Positions 22,073 through 31,790 of a stretch of DNA of 64,000 nt are shown in pieces. The stretch is taken from contig NZ_LR882982.1 of NCBI RefSeq assembly GCF_904831005.1, forward strand, positions 2,604,001 through 2,668,000. Reading direction: 5' to 3'. Within the stretch, counting starts at the first letter, position 1. Every line of letters starts with the position of its first letter. Below the pieces are notes generated by a model. It did no database searches and was not told the DNA's origin. It was given only the letters and a program-made list of their open reading frames with translations. The position numbers and the translations under genes were made by a program. Source of the DNA: Microbacterium hydrocarbonoxydans (GTDB lineage Bacteria > Actinomycetota > Actinomycetes > Actinomycetales > Microbacteriaceae).

Positions 22073-22591
22073 ATGCTCGTCGCCTACGACCCGTCGTGGC
22101 CGCAGCAGTTCGAGACCCTCGCCGAAACGTTGCGCGCAAGCGGCGACGATGACTGGCTGGTCGAGCACATCGGATCGACCGCGATTCCGGGCATGCAGGC
22201 GAAACCCATCATCGACCTCGCAGTCAGGATCATCGACTCCGACGAGTTCGATGAGCATCGTCCTTCGCTGGAAGCGGCGGGGTGGAAGCGCGCGAGCGCC
22301 GTGCGCACGCATCCGGTGATGATCCGTGAGAGCGACGGCATCCGCACCGCCATCGCCCACTTCTTCACCGCAGGGGAGTGGGATGCAGTGAACCAGCGGA
22401 TCCTGCGAGATTGGCTGCTCGAGCATCCGGAAGACGCGGATCGCTATGCGCGCGTCAAGCGCGAGGCGGTGGATGCGGCCGCGCGCGGGTCCTCTGCCTA
22501 CAATGCCGCGAAGACCGGAGTGATCCAGGACATCGTCGACCGTGCGCGAGCCGCACGGGGCCTCCCGTGGGTTCCGGTCTCAGACAAATAG
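22073..22591 (+). CDS. GrpB family protein (nucleotidyltransferase-like fold)
   Basis: Protein of about 172 residues of the GrpB/UPF0157 family. Hallmarks are VAYDPSWPQQFETLAE at the start and VEHIGSTAIPGM followed by KPIIDLAV, the conserved core with a nucleotidyltransferase-like fold. It ends near RYARVKREAV and AYNAAKTGVIQDI. I chose the ATG at 22073 (MLVAYDPSW), which begins the family core; an ATG at 22028 would overlap the previous gene by 31 bases. In other bacteria GrpB domains occur alone or fused to dephospho-CoA kinase; the role is uncertain. Confidence 0.88.
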   Translation: MLVAYDPSWPQQFETLAETLRASGDDDWLVEHIGSTAIPGMQAKPIIDLAVRIIDSDEFDEHRPSLEAAGWKRASAVRTHPVMIRESDGIRTAIAHFFTAGEWDAVNQRILRDWLLEHPEDADRYARVKREAVDAAARGSSAYNAAKTGVIQDIVDRARAARGLPWVPVSDK

Positions 22592-22716
22592 ACGAGCTCG
22601 CGTCCCGTGCTGCACACGTCGCCACGATCTGCACAGGTTCTGACAGGATCCCTGCGCAGAACGGGACGAGGTGTGCAGAACGAGACAGGCGGATGCCGCC
22701 CCGGCGGCCACGAGAA

Positions 22717-22747
22717 AGGGCCGCCACCCCGAAGAGGTGACGGCCCT
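22717..22747 (-). terminator. Terminator hairpin after trxA
   Basis: Twelve-bp stem with one G-T pair (AGGGCCGCCACC at 22717-22728 with 22736-22747), 14 bases past the trxA stop. It may also stop transcripts coming from the GrpB gene on the other strand. Confidence 0.75.
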
Positions 22748-22760
22748 GAGAACTGCGTGA

Positions 22761-23084
22761 TCAGCCGATGAACGCAGCGAGGTCCTTCTCGAGGGCCGGC
22801 TTCGGCTTGGCGCCGATGATGGTCGTCTTGACCTCACCGCCCTGGAACACCTTCATCGCGGGGATCGACGTGATCTGGTACTGCATCGCCAGCTGCGGGT
22901 TCTCGTCCACGTTCAGCTTGAGGATGGTGATCTTGTCGGGGTTGTCGGCCTGGATCTGGTCCAGCACCGGGGCGACCATGCGACACGGTCCGCACCACTC
23001 GGCCCAGAAGTCCACGAGAACGGGACCTTCGGCCTGCAGAACGTCCTGCTCCCAGGTCGCCTGGCTCGTAGCCTTTGCACTCAT
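22761..23084 (-). CDS. trxA: Thioredoxin
   Basis: Thioredoxin of 107 residues, a cytoplasmic dithiol reductant. The active site is WCGPC (Cys31 and Cys34) in FWAEWCGPCRMVAP, and the cis-proline loop is TSIPAMKVF. It follows trxB by 66 bases on the same strand, so reductase and substrate are probably co-transcribed. Length and motifs are fully typical. Confidence 0.97.
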   Translation of the reverse strand: MSAKATSQATWEQDVLQAEGPVLVDFWAEWCGPCRMVAPVLDQIQADNPDKITILKLNVDENPQLAMQYQITSIPAMKVFQGGEVKTTIIGAKPKPALEKDLAAFIG

Positions 23085-23150
23085 CAGAGTCTCTCCTTGT
23101 TCGAGGTTCGCCTGCTATAACAGCGGGCGTGTGGAATGTGTTCCCTGACG

Positions 23151-24125
23151 TCAGCCGACGATGATCTCGGCGGCCTCGGCGGCGGGGAACTCGACCGAGG
23201 CGTCATCGAAATCCGCGAGGAAGTGCTCGGCATCCAGTGCAGCGACCGTTCCCGAGCCGGCAGCGGTGATGGCCTGACGGTAGGTGGGGTCGATCACGTC
23301 GCCGGCGGCGAAGACACCGGGCTGCGAGGTCTTCGACGAGCGGCCGTCGACCCAGATCGTGCCCTCGGCCGTGAGGTCGAGCTTGTCGTGGACCAGGTGC
23401 GTGCGCGGGTCGTTTCCGATCGCGATGAACAGACCGTCGAGCGCCAGGTCACTCAGCGTGCCGTCGACCGTGTTGCGCAGCTGCACACCGGTCACGGCGT
23501 CGCCACCGAGGATCTCGGCGACCTCGCTGTTCCACACGAACTCGATCTTCTCGTTCGCGAACGCGCGCTCCTGCATGATCTTCGAGGCCCGCAGAGTGTC
23601 CTTGCGGTGGATGACGTAGACCTTGTCGGCGAAGCGCGTGAGGAACGTCGCCTCCTCCATCGCCGAGTCGCCGCCGCCGACCACGGCGATCGTCTTCTCG
23701 CGGAAGAAGAAGCCGTCGCAGGTGGCGCACCACGAGACGCCGTAGCCCGAAAGACGCTCTTCGCCCTCGATGCCGAGCTTGCGGTAGGCAGAGCCCGTCG
23801 CATAGATCAGGGCACGGGTCTCGTGCACCGCACCGCTGCCGAGCGTGACGGTCTTCACGGGGCCGGCCAGATCGAGCTCGGTCACGTCGTCGTAGACGAC
23901 CTCCGTGCCGAACTTCTCTGCCTGCTCCTGGAACTTGGCCATGAGCTCGGGGCCCTGGATCCCCTCGGGGAAACCGGGGTAGTTCTCGACCTCGGTGGTG
24001 TTCATCAGCTCGCCGCCGACCTCGACCGAGCTGGCGATGAGCAGCGGCTTGAGGTTCGCGCGCGCCGCGTAGATGGCGGCGGTGAATCCGGCGGGGCCGG
24101 AGCCGATGATGATGACCTGACGCAT
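23151..24125 (-). CDS. trxB: Thioredoxin reductase
   Basis: FAD/NADPH enzyme of 324 residues that reduces thioredoxin. FAD-binding motif is GSGPAGFTAAIYAAR near the N-terminus, the redox-active pair is Cys133/Cys136 in WCATCDG, the NADPH motif is VVGGGDSAMEEA, and the second FAD motif is GVFAAGDV. I start at the ATG at 24125 (MRQVIIIG), with GGAG upstream; the open frame runs 20 residues further but without family similarity. Confidence 0.97.
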   Translation of the reverse strand: MRQVIIIGSGPAGFTAAIYAARANLKPLLIASSVEVGGELMNTTEVENYPGFPEGIQGPELMAKFQEQAEKFGTEVVYDDVTELDLAGPVKTVTLGSGAVHETRALIYATGSAYRKLGIEGEERLSGYGVSWCATCDGFFFREKTIAVVGGGDSAMEEATFLTRFADKVYVIHRKDTLRASKIMQERAFANEKIEFVWNSEVAEILGGDAVTGVQLRNTVDGTLSDLALDGLFIAIGNDPRTHLVHDKLDLTAEGTIWVDGRSSKTSQPGVFAAGDVIDPTYRQAITAAGSGTVAALDAEHFLADFDDASVEFPAAEAAEIIVG

Positions 24126-24218
24126 GTGCTCTCCGTGATCGGGGTGACGCCGAGAATCCCTGCGGCGTTCGAGTGCTTCAACCAATGGTAACCGTGGGGA
24201 ATTCCCGCGCCAGGGCCG

Positions 24219-25838
24219 TCACCGGCCGGGCAGGAATCTGCGGAGCATCGAGCCGGCGGCCTTGAGCTCGGGCGCTCGCAGCAGCGCGAGGATCGCGACG
24301 TACACGATCACGACCGCAACGCCGATGATGCAGGTTCCGAGGGCACCCTGGATCTTGTCGGCCGTCGTCCATCCCGCAGATCCACCGAGCAGCAGGAAGA
24401 CGCCCCAGCCGGCGAGTCCGGCGGGAACGGCGGCGATCGCGAAACGGAGCACGGCCGACATCCACGTGCCGATCTTCAGCCCGCCGACCTTGCGGTGCAG
24501 CAGCCAGACAGCGACGACGGTCTGGATGGTGCTGGCGACCGACTGACCGAGTGCGATGGTGGCCGCCAGGGAGGTGATCGCGATGACGTCGGCGGCGAGC
24601 AGCCACTGAGCGACGAGGGCGCTGATCACGACCAGCACGCTCTGGAAGAGCGTGAACCAGAACGGGGTGCGGGTGTCTCCGTATGCGTAGAAAGTGCGCT
24701 GCACGATGAACAGGATCGTCAGCGGCACCAGGCAGACCAGGAAGCAGACCAGCACGAGGGCTGCCTCGACCGCATCTGATGCCGAGTTCGTGAACACTCG
24801 CGACGCGGGGATCGCAGCGGCGGCCACTGCCGCGACGGCAGCGGCGATGAAGAAGAGCAGGGTGCGGATGCTCTGCGCGACGTCGGAGCGGACCTCGGCG
24901 TCGCGACCGGCGGCCGCGTGCTCGCTGATCTGGGTGAAGTAGGGAGTGCCGATCGACAGCACGATGACCGAGTAGGGCAGCATGAAGATCAGCCACGCGT
25001 ACTGGAATGTCGCGACGGAGGCGCCGACCGCAGACGCCGCGGTCAGGATCTGCGTCTGCACGAGCCCCGCGATGAGGCTGGCCAACGCCATGAGGAACGT
25101 CCAGCCGGCGAGCTTGCCGACGTTGCCGAGACCGACGCCTCGCCAACGGAAGTCGGGGCGCAGGGCGAGGCCGGTGCGACGCCAGAAGAGAAGCAGGATC
25201 GCCGCTTGGATCAGGATGCCGAGCGTCGCGGTGCCTCCCAGCGCGGCGATCATCTCGGGCGTCCAGTCGGACACTCGCGTGAGCGGGCCGCCGAAGAGAG
25301 CACCGACGATCAGGAAGCCCGCGATCGAGACGATGTTGTTGACGACGGGGGCCCAGGTGAACGGGCCGAAGATGCGTCGGGCGTTCAGGGACTCGCCGAG
25401 CAGGGCGTACAGGCCGTAGAAGAGGATCTGCGGCATGCACCAGTAGGCGAACGCCGTGGCGAGGGCGAGGAACTCGGGAGACCCTTTGGATCCCGCGTAC
25501 AGACTCACCAGCCACGGCGATGCGACGGTCGCCGCCCCCGTGATCACCACGAGCACGACCGTGCCCAGGGTGAAGAGCTTGGAGATGAAGGCGTTGCCGC
25601 CATCGGCGTCGGCAGCGGCCTTGACGATCTGAGGGATGATCACGGCGGTCAGCACGCCGACCGAGATCAGGGAGAAGACGTTGTTGGGCAGCTGGTTCGC
25701 GATCGCGAACGCGTCGGCCGCGCCGGCTCCGACCGAACCGATCACACCGACGAGGACGATCGTCCTCAACAGCCCCGTGACGCGGGAGATCAGCGTTCCG
25801 GCGCCGATGAGTGCGCTGGCGCGCCCGAGACTACTCAT
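24219..25838 (-). CDS. murJ: Lipid II flippase MurJ
   Basis: Polytopic membrane protein of about 539 residues of the MOP superfamily that moves the peptidoglycan precursor lipid II across the membrane. It opens MSSLGRASALIGAGTLISR and continues VTGLLRTIVL, the family signature, and has about 14 hydrophobic segments. No long cytoplasmic kinase-like or extracellular extension, as seen in mycobacterial MviN, is present. I start at 25838, where the ATG overlaps the stop of the DUF6049 gene by eight bases; the open frame further upstream is low-complexity and lies in that gene. Confidence 0.93.
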   Translation of the reverse strand: MSSLGRASALIGAGTLISRVTGLLRTIVLVGVIGSVGAGAADAFAIANQLPNNVFSLISVGVLTAVIIPQIVKAAADADGGNAFISKLFTLGTVVLVVITGAATVASPWLVSLYAGSKGSPEFLALATAFAYWCMPQILFYGLYALLGESLNARRIFGPFTWAPVVNNIVSIAGFLIVGALFGGPLTRVSDWTPEMIAALGGTATLGILIQAAILLLFWRRTGLALRPDFRWRGVGLGNVGKLAGWTFLMALASLIAGLVQTQILTAASAVGASVATFQYAWLIFMLPYSVIVLSIGTPYFTQISEHAAAGRDAEVRSDVAQSIRTLLFFIAAAVAAVAAAAIPASRVFTNSASDAVEAALVLVCFLVCLVPLTILFIVQRTFYAYGDTRTPFWFTLFQSVLVVISALVAQWLLAADVIAITSLAATIALGQSVASTIQTVVAVWLLHRKVGGLKIGTWMSAVLRFAIAAVPAGLAGWGVFLLLGGSAGWTTADKIQGALGTCIIGVAVVIVYVAILALLRAPELKAAGSMLRRFLPGR

Positions 25839-28020
25839 TCGACTCCTTGTGCGGGGCGCCACGCGCCTCGGCATCCTGCGGCCCCTCTGTCGCGGACTCT
25901 GTCTCGGGATCTGTAGCGGGATCTGTCTCGGGCTCGGCGTCGGACGCGGCTGCAGCCTCACGTCGCTTGCGCGTCACGGTGCGGATGATGCCGAGGCCGA
26001 GCAGCAGCACGATGAGGCCGCCGAGCACTGCGAGGCCGATCGTCTCCCACTCGGCCCGCACCGCGACGCGCACGGTCTCGGGCTGGCTGATCGGCACGCC
26101 GGTGGGGCTCGAGAGCTCGAGGCGCAGACTGACCTCTCCGCTGCCCACGCGCGCCGACACGGGCACCTTGACACGAGCCGTGGTTCCCGCCTGAATCACC
26201 CAGGGAGTGACCGGCTCGACATCGAGCCTGGCATCGCTCGGATAGACGGAGAGGACGATGTTCACGGGCCACGGCAGGTCGTTCCGCACCGAGAAGGGCA
26301 GATCCGCGTTCGCGGAGAGGAGCTGGATCGTGCTCGCGGGAGGGATGTCGACCGCGTTGAGGGTGTCTTCCGTCGCTTCGTGCACGGCGGCGACGCCCTT
26401 GGCGAACGCGTTGTCGCTGAGACCCACCCCGGTCGCCCGCATGATCTGGATGCGCTTGGGGCTCAGCAGCAGCTGAGGGTCGTCGAGGATCGTGGCGAAC
26501 TGCGTGAGAGGGATCTCGCTGTCGAGCATGGTGCGCAGCGAGGCGGCACGCGACTCGTCGGCCGTGCTCGTGAGGGTCGTCGACGCGGCGGGCGTCGCCT
26601 CGAGAGCACCGAGCCCGAAGCCGGGCGAGTCGACGGCGGTGATGCTCTCGGCGAGCCCCTCGTCAGACCGGGTCTCGTCACGGTCGAGCGCGACGAGCAG
26701 CGGCGCGAACCCGTTCGAGTGGCCCGCCATATAGAGATGAGCGTTCGCTTCGGCGAGCGAACGCTGCCGGGCGGCCTGGTCCCCTTCTGCGGCGGCATCG
26801 GAGAGCGCCTCTGAGACCGCGGCATCAGTGACCAGGATGTCGTGTCCGTCGACATTCGCCCTCGCTCCGACTCCGGCACCGAGGGCCGTCGACGAGAGGA
26901 CGGTTGTGGACTCCCCGTCGAAATAGGCCGAGAAGGTCGCGAGATTCTCGGTAGAGACGTCGCTGCGGGGCCACAGGATGCCGGGAGCACCCTTGTCGAT
27001 CGCGGTCAGCTGCTCGTCGGTCGGCAGCACCGGTCCGTCGGAGGGCGTAGGACTCGGGCTCGCCGTGTCGCTCGGGGTCGCCGTCGGCTCGGGCGAGCCT
27101 GAGACCGGGGGAGCGGCAGTGAAGTTGCTCGGGTTGAGGAACGGCGACAGCGTCGTCGGCTGCAGGAGTTCCGGCATCCCGGCCTGTGCCTGCGCCTGAG
27201 CATCCGCATCGCCGAACTGCAGAGAGAAGCGCTCGTTGGGAAGCTCCTCGAGCTGTCGGAGCCAGTCGCGCGCGCTCTCGGGCGCAGACGAGCCGAGCGC
27301 CCTGATCGCTGCGGGGATCGACGGATCGATCGCGAGGATCGCAGCGGTGCCCGAGACGCCCTCCAGCACAGCGGTGAGGTCGCCGTCATCACCGGTGAGC
27401 GCCGTGAGCTCATCGGCCGTGAGAAGCGCGCCACCGGCGGGAGTGGCGGTGATCGGCACCAGGACAGCCACCGGCGAGCTGGCGACGTCGGTGATGATGA
27501 GCACGGAGGTCGAGGTGACGGCATCCGCGCCGTCACTCTGCGCACCGGTGAGACTCGCACGCAGCGGATAGACGCCGGGTGCGAGGTCGGCGAGGGCTTC
27601 GGGCGGGACGAACAGGCTGGAAGTCGCTGTGCCGTCGGGATCGACCGGCGACGTGGTGTCGGCACCGATCTCGTCGAACGAGCCCGCAGCCGTCTCATCC
27701 GAGAGCCACGAGTCGACTGCGGCGTCGTCGGTGAGCGGCGTGCGGCTCACCTCGAGCACGATCCGCCCCGAGGTCAGCCGCGTCGTCGAATCGTTCTGCA
27801 CGGTCAGGGAGGCGGTGGTCGCACTGCCGGGTGCGACAGTGCCGTGCACCCCGGCGGAGACATGGAGTTCGACGGCGCTCTCGTCGTCTGCGTCGGTGGC
27901 CGCGGAGGCGCTGGTGGCGGCGACACCGCACGAGGCGAGAGCGATCGCGAGGACGACGGAACCGCGTGCCAGGCGATGCAGGCGCGCGCGGAGGCCGTTG
28001 TCGGGGATGGTCGCGGTCAT
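25831..28020 (-). CDS. DUF6049 family secreted membrane-anchored protein
   Basis: Large exported protein of about 729 residues. It has a signal peptide (about residues 15-42, ending ATSASAA), a long extracytoplasmic region with a Pro/Ser/Thr-rich low-complexity stretch (PEPTATPSDTASPSPTPSDG, middle of the protein), one membrane helix near the end (LAVLGGLIVLLLGLGII) and a basic then acidic tail. Proteins of this kind sit beside murJ in actinobacteria and are thought to be envelope-related; the activity is not known. The start at 28020 has GAGGAAG upstream, and the gene overlaps murJ by eight bases. Confidence 0.85.
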   Translation of the reverse strand: MTATIPDNGLRARLHRLARGSVVLAIALASCGVAATSASAATDADDESAVELHVSAGVHGTVAPGSATTASLTVQNDSTTRLTSGRIVLEVSRTPLTDDAAVDSWLSDETAAGSFDEIGADTTSPVDPDGTATSSLFVPPEALADLAPGVYPLRASLTGAQSDGADAVTSTSVLIITDVASSPVAVLVPITATPAGGALLTADELTALTGDDGDLTAVLEGVSGTAAILAIDPSIPAAIRALGSSAPESARDWLRQLEELPNERFSLQFGDADAQAQAQAGMPELLQPTTLSPFLNPSNFTAAPPVSGSPEPTATPSDTASPSPTPSDGPVLPTDEQLTAIDKGAPGILWPRSDVSTENLATFSAYFDGESTTVLSSTALGAGVGARANVDGHDILVTDAAVSEALSDAAAEGDQAARQRSLAEANAHLYMAGHSNGFAPLLVALDRDETRSDEGLAESITAVDSPGFGLGALEATPAASTTLTSTADESRAASLRTMLDSEIPLTQFATILDDPQLLLSPKRIQIMRATGVGLSDNAFAKGVAAVHEATEDTLNAVDIPPASTIQLLSANADLPFSVRNDLPWPVNIVLSVYPSDARLDVEPVTPWVIQAGTTARVKVPVSARVGSGEVSLRLELSSPTGVPISQPETVRVAVRAEWETIGLAVLGGLIVLLLGLGIIRTVTRKRREAAAASDAEPETDPATDPETESATEGPQDAEARGAPHKESNE

Positions 28021-28118
28021 GGAAGTCTTCCTCGAACGCCGGATGTCCAGGCTGCTCGTGAGTGCTGACCTTGTGATTCTAGGCGTGCGGCCGCGAGAGA
28101 ACGCTGAAGGCGCGTAGA

Positions 28119-29660
28119 GTGACGGCCGTGTCCGACACCCCCGCACCCTCTCCTGACCCGATCCTGAGCGCGGCGCTCGCCGCAGATCTCGACGCGGCGG
28201 ACTTCCGCTCCGAACCCCTCCGGCGCCTCTGGGGCGACGAGGCAGACGATGCCCTCGCTCGAGGGATGCGCGAGCCGATCCTGCGTGCCATCGCCGACGA
28301 CCACGGTGTGCTCGCGACGCTCGGTCGGCTCCTGGTGGTCGGAATGCCGCAGCCGCTGGACCACGTCGCCGCGTCGCTGCCCCGACTCGGGGTTCAGGGA
28401 CTCGTCGCTCTGGGGCTGGCCCGGAATGAGGGCGACTCGGTGGTGCCGGTGGCGCTGCTGCGCCCGCAGTCCTTCGTCGATGCCGAGGGGATCGGTGAAT
28501 GGTGGATCGCGAGCGACCTCGACGAGGTGGCGCTCGACGGTGCTCTGCCGGCCGACCACGTGCTCGGTGTCGGTGGCGCCTCGCGCACCCTCGCAGAGAT
28601 CATCATGCCGATCGAGGTCGGTCGGGCACTCGACCTCGGCACCGGATGCGGCATCCAGGCGCTCCTCGTCGCGCGGCATGCCGGTACCGTCGTCGCGACG
28701 GACATCTCCTCCCGCGCTCTCGCATACGCGGAGCTCAACGCACGGCTCAATGGAGTCTCGAACATCGACTTCCGCCTTGGCAGCATGTTCGAGCCCGTCG
28801 CCGGCGAGGCATTCGACCTGATCGTGTCGAATCCGCCGTTCGTCATCACCCCACGAGTCGACGGGGTGCCCGAGTACGAATACCGGGACGGTGGTCTGAT
28901 CGGAGATGCCCTCGTCGAGCAGTTCCTGCGCTCGGCTCCCGGGTTCCTCACCCCGGGCGGCGCCGCCCAGCTGCTCGGAAACTGGGAGTCTCGCGGTGGC
29001 CAGGCGGCCCTCGAGGGACGGGCCGGCCTCGATCGACTCTCGTCCTGGGTGCCCGCCGACCTCGACCTGTGGGTCGTGCAACGCGAGGAGCTCTCGCCCC
29101 TCGGGTATGCAGAGCTCTGGATCCGCGACGGCGGCACCACCCCACGTGACCCGGCCTTCACACCGTTGCTCACCGCCTGGCTCGACGACTTCGACGCGCG
29201 AGGCGTCACCGCGGTCGGATTCGGTTACATCCTGGTGCGGCGTCCTCCGGAGGGGGCGGCAGACGTGGCACCCCTTCGCCGTGTCGAACGACTGACCCAG
29301 CCCGTGTCGAACGTCGGCGCGGCGCTGCGTGCAGGCCTCTCGGCGCACGACGTTCTCGCCCACGGTCTGCCCGTCACTCTCGTCACTGCGGCCGATGTCA
29401 CCGAAGCCAGGCACCTTCTGCCCGGCAACGACGACCCGAGCATCATCGAACTGCGACAAGGCGGGGGCTTCGCGCGCACGATCACGGTGGATCCGGCGCT
29501 CGCCGCGTTCGTCGGCGCCTGCGACGGCGAGCTGACCGTGATGCAGATCGCTGCGGCCCTCGCGGACCTGTTCGAGGTGCCCTTCGCCGACCTGTGGGGG
29601 AGCCTCGAACCGCGCATTCGGCAGCTCGTCGTGGACGGATTGCTCGCACCGGCGGAATAG
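28119..29660 (+). CDS. Class I SAM-dependent methyltransferase (PrmC/HemK-like core)
   Basis: Protein of 513 residues. A mid-protein Rossmann methyltransferase core shows motif I LDLGTGCGIQALL, the acidic motif VVATDISSRALAYAELNA and the catalytic NPPF motif (IVSNPPFVITP). NPPY/F motifs mark enzymes that methylate amide or exocyclic amino nitrogens. The N-terminal ~150 residues and C-terminal ~200 residues are extra and not of a fold I recognise. It starts with GTG (28119; another GTG at 28128) and is divergent from the DUF6049 gene. The substrate is unknown: protein Gln, rRNA and DNA are all possible. Confidence 0.85.
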   Translation: MTAVSDTPAPSPDPILSAALAADLDAADFRSEPLRRLWGDEADDALARGMREPILRAIADDHGVLATLGRLLVVGMPQPLDHVAASLPRLGVQGLVALGLARNEGDSVVPVALLRPQSFVDAEGIGEWWIASDLDEVALDGALPADHVLGVGGASRTLAEIIMPIEVGRALDLGTGCGIQALLVARHAGTVVATDISSRALAYAELNARLNGVSNIDFRLGSMFEPVAGEAFDLIVSNPPFVITPRVDGVPEYEYRDGGLIGDALVEQFLRSAPGFLTPGGAAQLLGNWESRGGQAALEGRAGLDRLSSWVPADLDLWVVQREELSPLGYAELWIRDGGTTPRDPAFTPLLTAWLDDFDARGVTAVGFGYILVRRPPEGAADVAPLRRVERLTQPVSNVGAALRAGLSAHDVLAHGLPVTLVTAADVTEARHLLPGNDDPSIIELRQGGGFARTITVDPALAAFVGACDGELTVMQIAAALADLFEVPFADLWGSLEPRIRQLVVDGLLAPAE

Positions 29661-29689
29661 CCGACGGCATCCATGCGTTCGAATACATC

Positions 29690-30745
29690 ATGAAGGCTTT
29701 CGGATTCCTCTCTTTCGGTCACTATGCCGATGTCAACGGATCGGCGACCCGCACCGCCGGAGACATGCTGAAGCAGACGATCGAGATCGCTGAAGGTGCC
29801 GACGAGATCGGCGTCAACGGCGCATATGTGCGCGTGCATCACTGGGCCAGACAGGCGGCTTCGCCCATGCCGCTGCTGTCGGCCATGGCAGCGCGCACGA
29901 AGCGCATCGAGGTCGGCACGGGCGTGATCGACATGCGGTACGAGAATCCCTTCCAGTTCGCGGAAGAGGCGGCGGCCCTCGACCTGATCGCAGACGGACG
30001 GATCGCGCTCGGCGTGAGCCGTGGTTCACCCGAGACGGCGCTGCGCGGATACGAGACCTTCGGTTTCCACGACGAGGAGGATCCCGAGCGCGGCGGCGTG
30101 ATCGCGCGGGAGAAGTTCGACCTCTTCCTGCGCGCGATCGACGGTGAGGGGATCGCCCCCGGCGACCCGAGGATGGTGGGCGCAGGTCGCTACCTCGCCA
30201 TCGAGCCCCAGTCGCCGACCCTGCGAGACCACGTCTGGTGGGGCTCGGGGTCACGCTCGACCGCCGAGGAGACCGGACGCAAGGGGCTCAACATGATGAG
30301 CTCCACTCTGCTCACCGAGGCGACGGGCGTTCCCTTCCACCAGCTGCAGCGGGAGCAGATCGACCTGTACCGCGCGGCCTACAAGGAGGCCGGGCACACC
30401 GGCACGCCACGCGTATCGGTCAGCCGCAGCGTCTTCCCGCTGGTATCCGACATGGACCGTGCCTACTTCGGGCTGCGCAGCGAGGAGAACGGCGACCAGA
30501 TCGGCATCATCGACGGCTTCCGCTCGACCTTCGGGAAGACCTATGCCGCCGAACCGGATGCGCTCGTCAGGCAGCTGCTCGACGACGAGGCGGTCATGGC
30601 GGCGGACACGCTGATGCTGACCATCCCGAACCAGCTCGGCCCCGAGTACAACCTCCACGTGCTCGAATCGTTCGCGAAGTACGTGGCACCGGAACTGGGC
30701 TGGAAGCCGAACACGGAAGGCCCGGTTCAGGGCGACCCGGTGTGA
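29690..30745 (+). CDS. LLM class flavin-dependent oxidoreductase
   Basis: Luciferase-like monooxygenase family protein of 351 residues. It starts MKAFGFLSFGHYADVNG and has family stretches such as VRVHHWARQAASPMPLL, GTGVIDMRYENPFQFAEE and DLIADGRIALGVSRGSP. The start is the ATG at 29690, 30 bases past the methyltransferase stop. A flavin (FMN or F420) is the likely cofactor and the substrate is not known. It ends three bases before the convergent gene at 30749. Confidence 0.9.
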   Translation: MKAFGFLSFGHYADVNGSATRTAGDMLKQTIEIAEGADEIGVNGAYVRVHHWARQAASPMPLLSAMAARTKRIEVGTGVIDMRYENPFQFAEEAAALDLIADGRIALGVSRGSPETALRGYETFGFHDEEDPERGGVIAREKFDLFLRAIDGEGIAPGDPRMVGAGRYLAIEPQSPTLRDHVWWGSGSRSTAEETGRKGLNMMSSTLLTEATGVPFHQLQREQIDLYRAAYKEAGHTGTPRVSVSRSVFPLVSDMDRAYFGLRSEENGDQIGIIDGFRSTFGKTYAAEPDALVRQLLDDEAVMAADTLMLTIPNQLGPEYNLHVLESFAKYVAPELGWKPNTEGPVQGDPV

Positions 30746-30748
30746 GTC

Positions 30749-31774
30749 TCAGCGACCGGCTGCCCTGAGCGTTGCGGAGCGATCGACGGAGCGAAGGGCG
30801 GCGAGCTTCTCGACAAGCGGCATGTGATGTGCCGGCACTCCGAACGCGCGATGCAGCAGGGTGAACACGATCAGCGCGATGAACCCCGAGAGCAGTTTGT
30901 CCGTCGCTGATGTCACGAGGTTCGCGGAGAACACCGAAGCCACGAAGGGTATCTGCAGGGACTCGAGAGCCAGCATCGATCGCTCGGATGCATGGCCGGC
31001 ACCGCCCTGGAACGCCATCACGACGATGGGGGCTGCCACGAGTGAGCACACGAGCGCCGTGAGAAGGCTCAGCGCCGTGAAACGCCCGAGACCCGTGCCC
31101 ATGCGGAATCGGCGGACCCCGTAGGCCCATACGAGGGCACCGACGACGTTGACGGGGGCGAACTCGATCGTGTGCGGATCGCCGGTCACGAATCCCAGGC
31201 CGCTCGATGCGATCGCCACGGCCACACCGTGCCACGGACCGAGGGAGAGGGCGGCGACCGCGGTTCCGATCATGTCGAGGTAGACCGACAGATCGAACAG
31301 CGCCGTCACGGACAGCCCGAGCAGGTTCACGATCACGCATGAGCTCAGGATGCCGATCGTGAGCATCATCCGGACCCGTCGGGTCTCGCGGGTCTCGCGC
31401 GTCTGAGAATGGGCCGGCCGCGAAGGGGCCGGTTTCTCAAGAGCGAGTGGAGCGGATGCGCGACGACGCACCTCCCGATATCGCTGCACCCAGGCGTCCG
31501 CGGCATCACCGTCTGATCCCAGTGCGAGCACGATATCGCGAAGAAGCTCAGGGTCCATGCGTGAGCGACCCGTGCGGAAGGCGTCGTACACCGTCGACCG
31601 CGCCGGCATCGCAGCGGCGGGACGCTCACCGCGTCCGAGACGGACATCCGCGATGCGGCGCACCAGCTCGGCGTACGAGACCGGACCCGTGCTCTCGCGC
31701 AACTTCTGCAGATCGAGCGCGATGCGGTCCAGGGAATCGGGGCGCTCGCGTGACGGCGAGTCGTGCTGCACCAT
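30749..31774 (-). CDS. HTH-like N-terminus fused to a six-helix membrane domain
   Basis: Protein of about 341 residues. Residues 1-90 are soluble and look like a helix-turn-helix domain (YAELVRRIADVRLG, then STVYDAFRTGRSRM). A linker rich in Arg/Glu/Thr follows, then about six membrane helices from residue 135 on. The segment VYLDMIGTAVAALSLGPWHG resembles the second helix region of ECF transporter S components. No ECF ATPase or T component is nearby. Start at 31774 has AAGGG upstream; the leader holds a 14-base tandem repeat. A membrane-bound one-component regulator is my best guess, not a demonstrated function. Confidence 0.65.
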   Translation of the reverse strand: MVQHDSPSRERPDSLDRIALDLQKLRESTGPVSYAELVRRIADVRLGRGERPAAAMPARSTVYDAFRTGRSRMDPELLRDIVLALGSDGDAADAWVQRYREVRRRASAPLALEKPAPSRPAHSQTRETRETRRVRMMLTIGILSSCVIVNLLGLSVTALFDLSVYLDMIGTAVAALSLGPWHGVAVAIASSGLGFVTGDPHTIEFAPVNVVGALVWAYGVRRFRMGTGLGRFTALSLLTALVCSLVAAPIVVMAFQGGAGHASERSMLALESLQIPFVASVFSANLVTSATDKLLSGFIALIVFTLLHRAFGVPAHHMPLVEKLAALRSVDRSATLRAAGR

Positions 31775-31790
31775 GACGTTCCCTTTCCCC

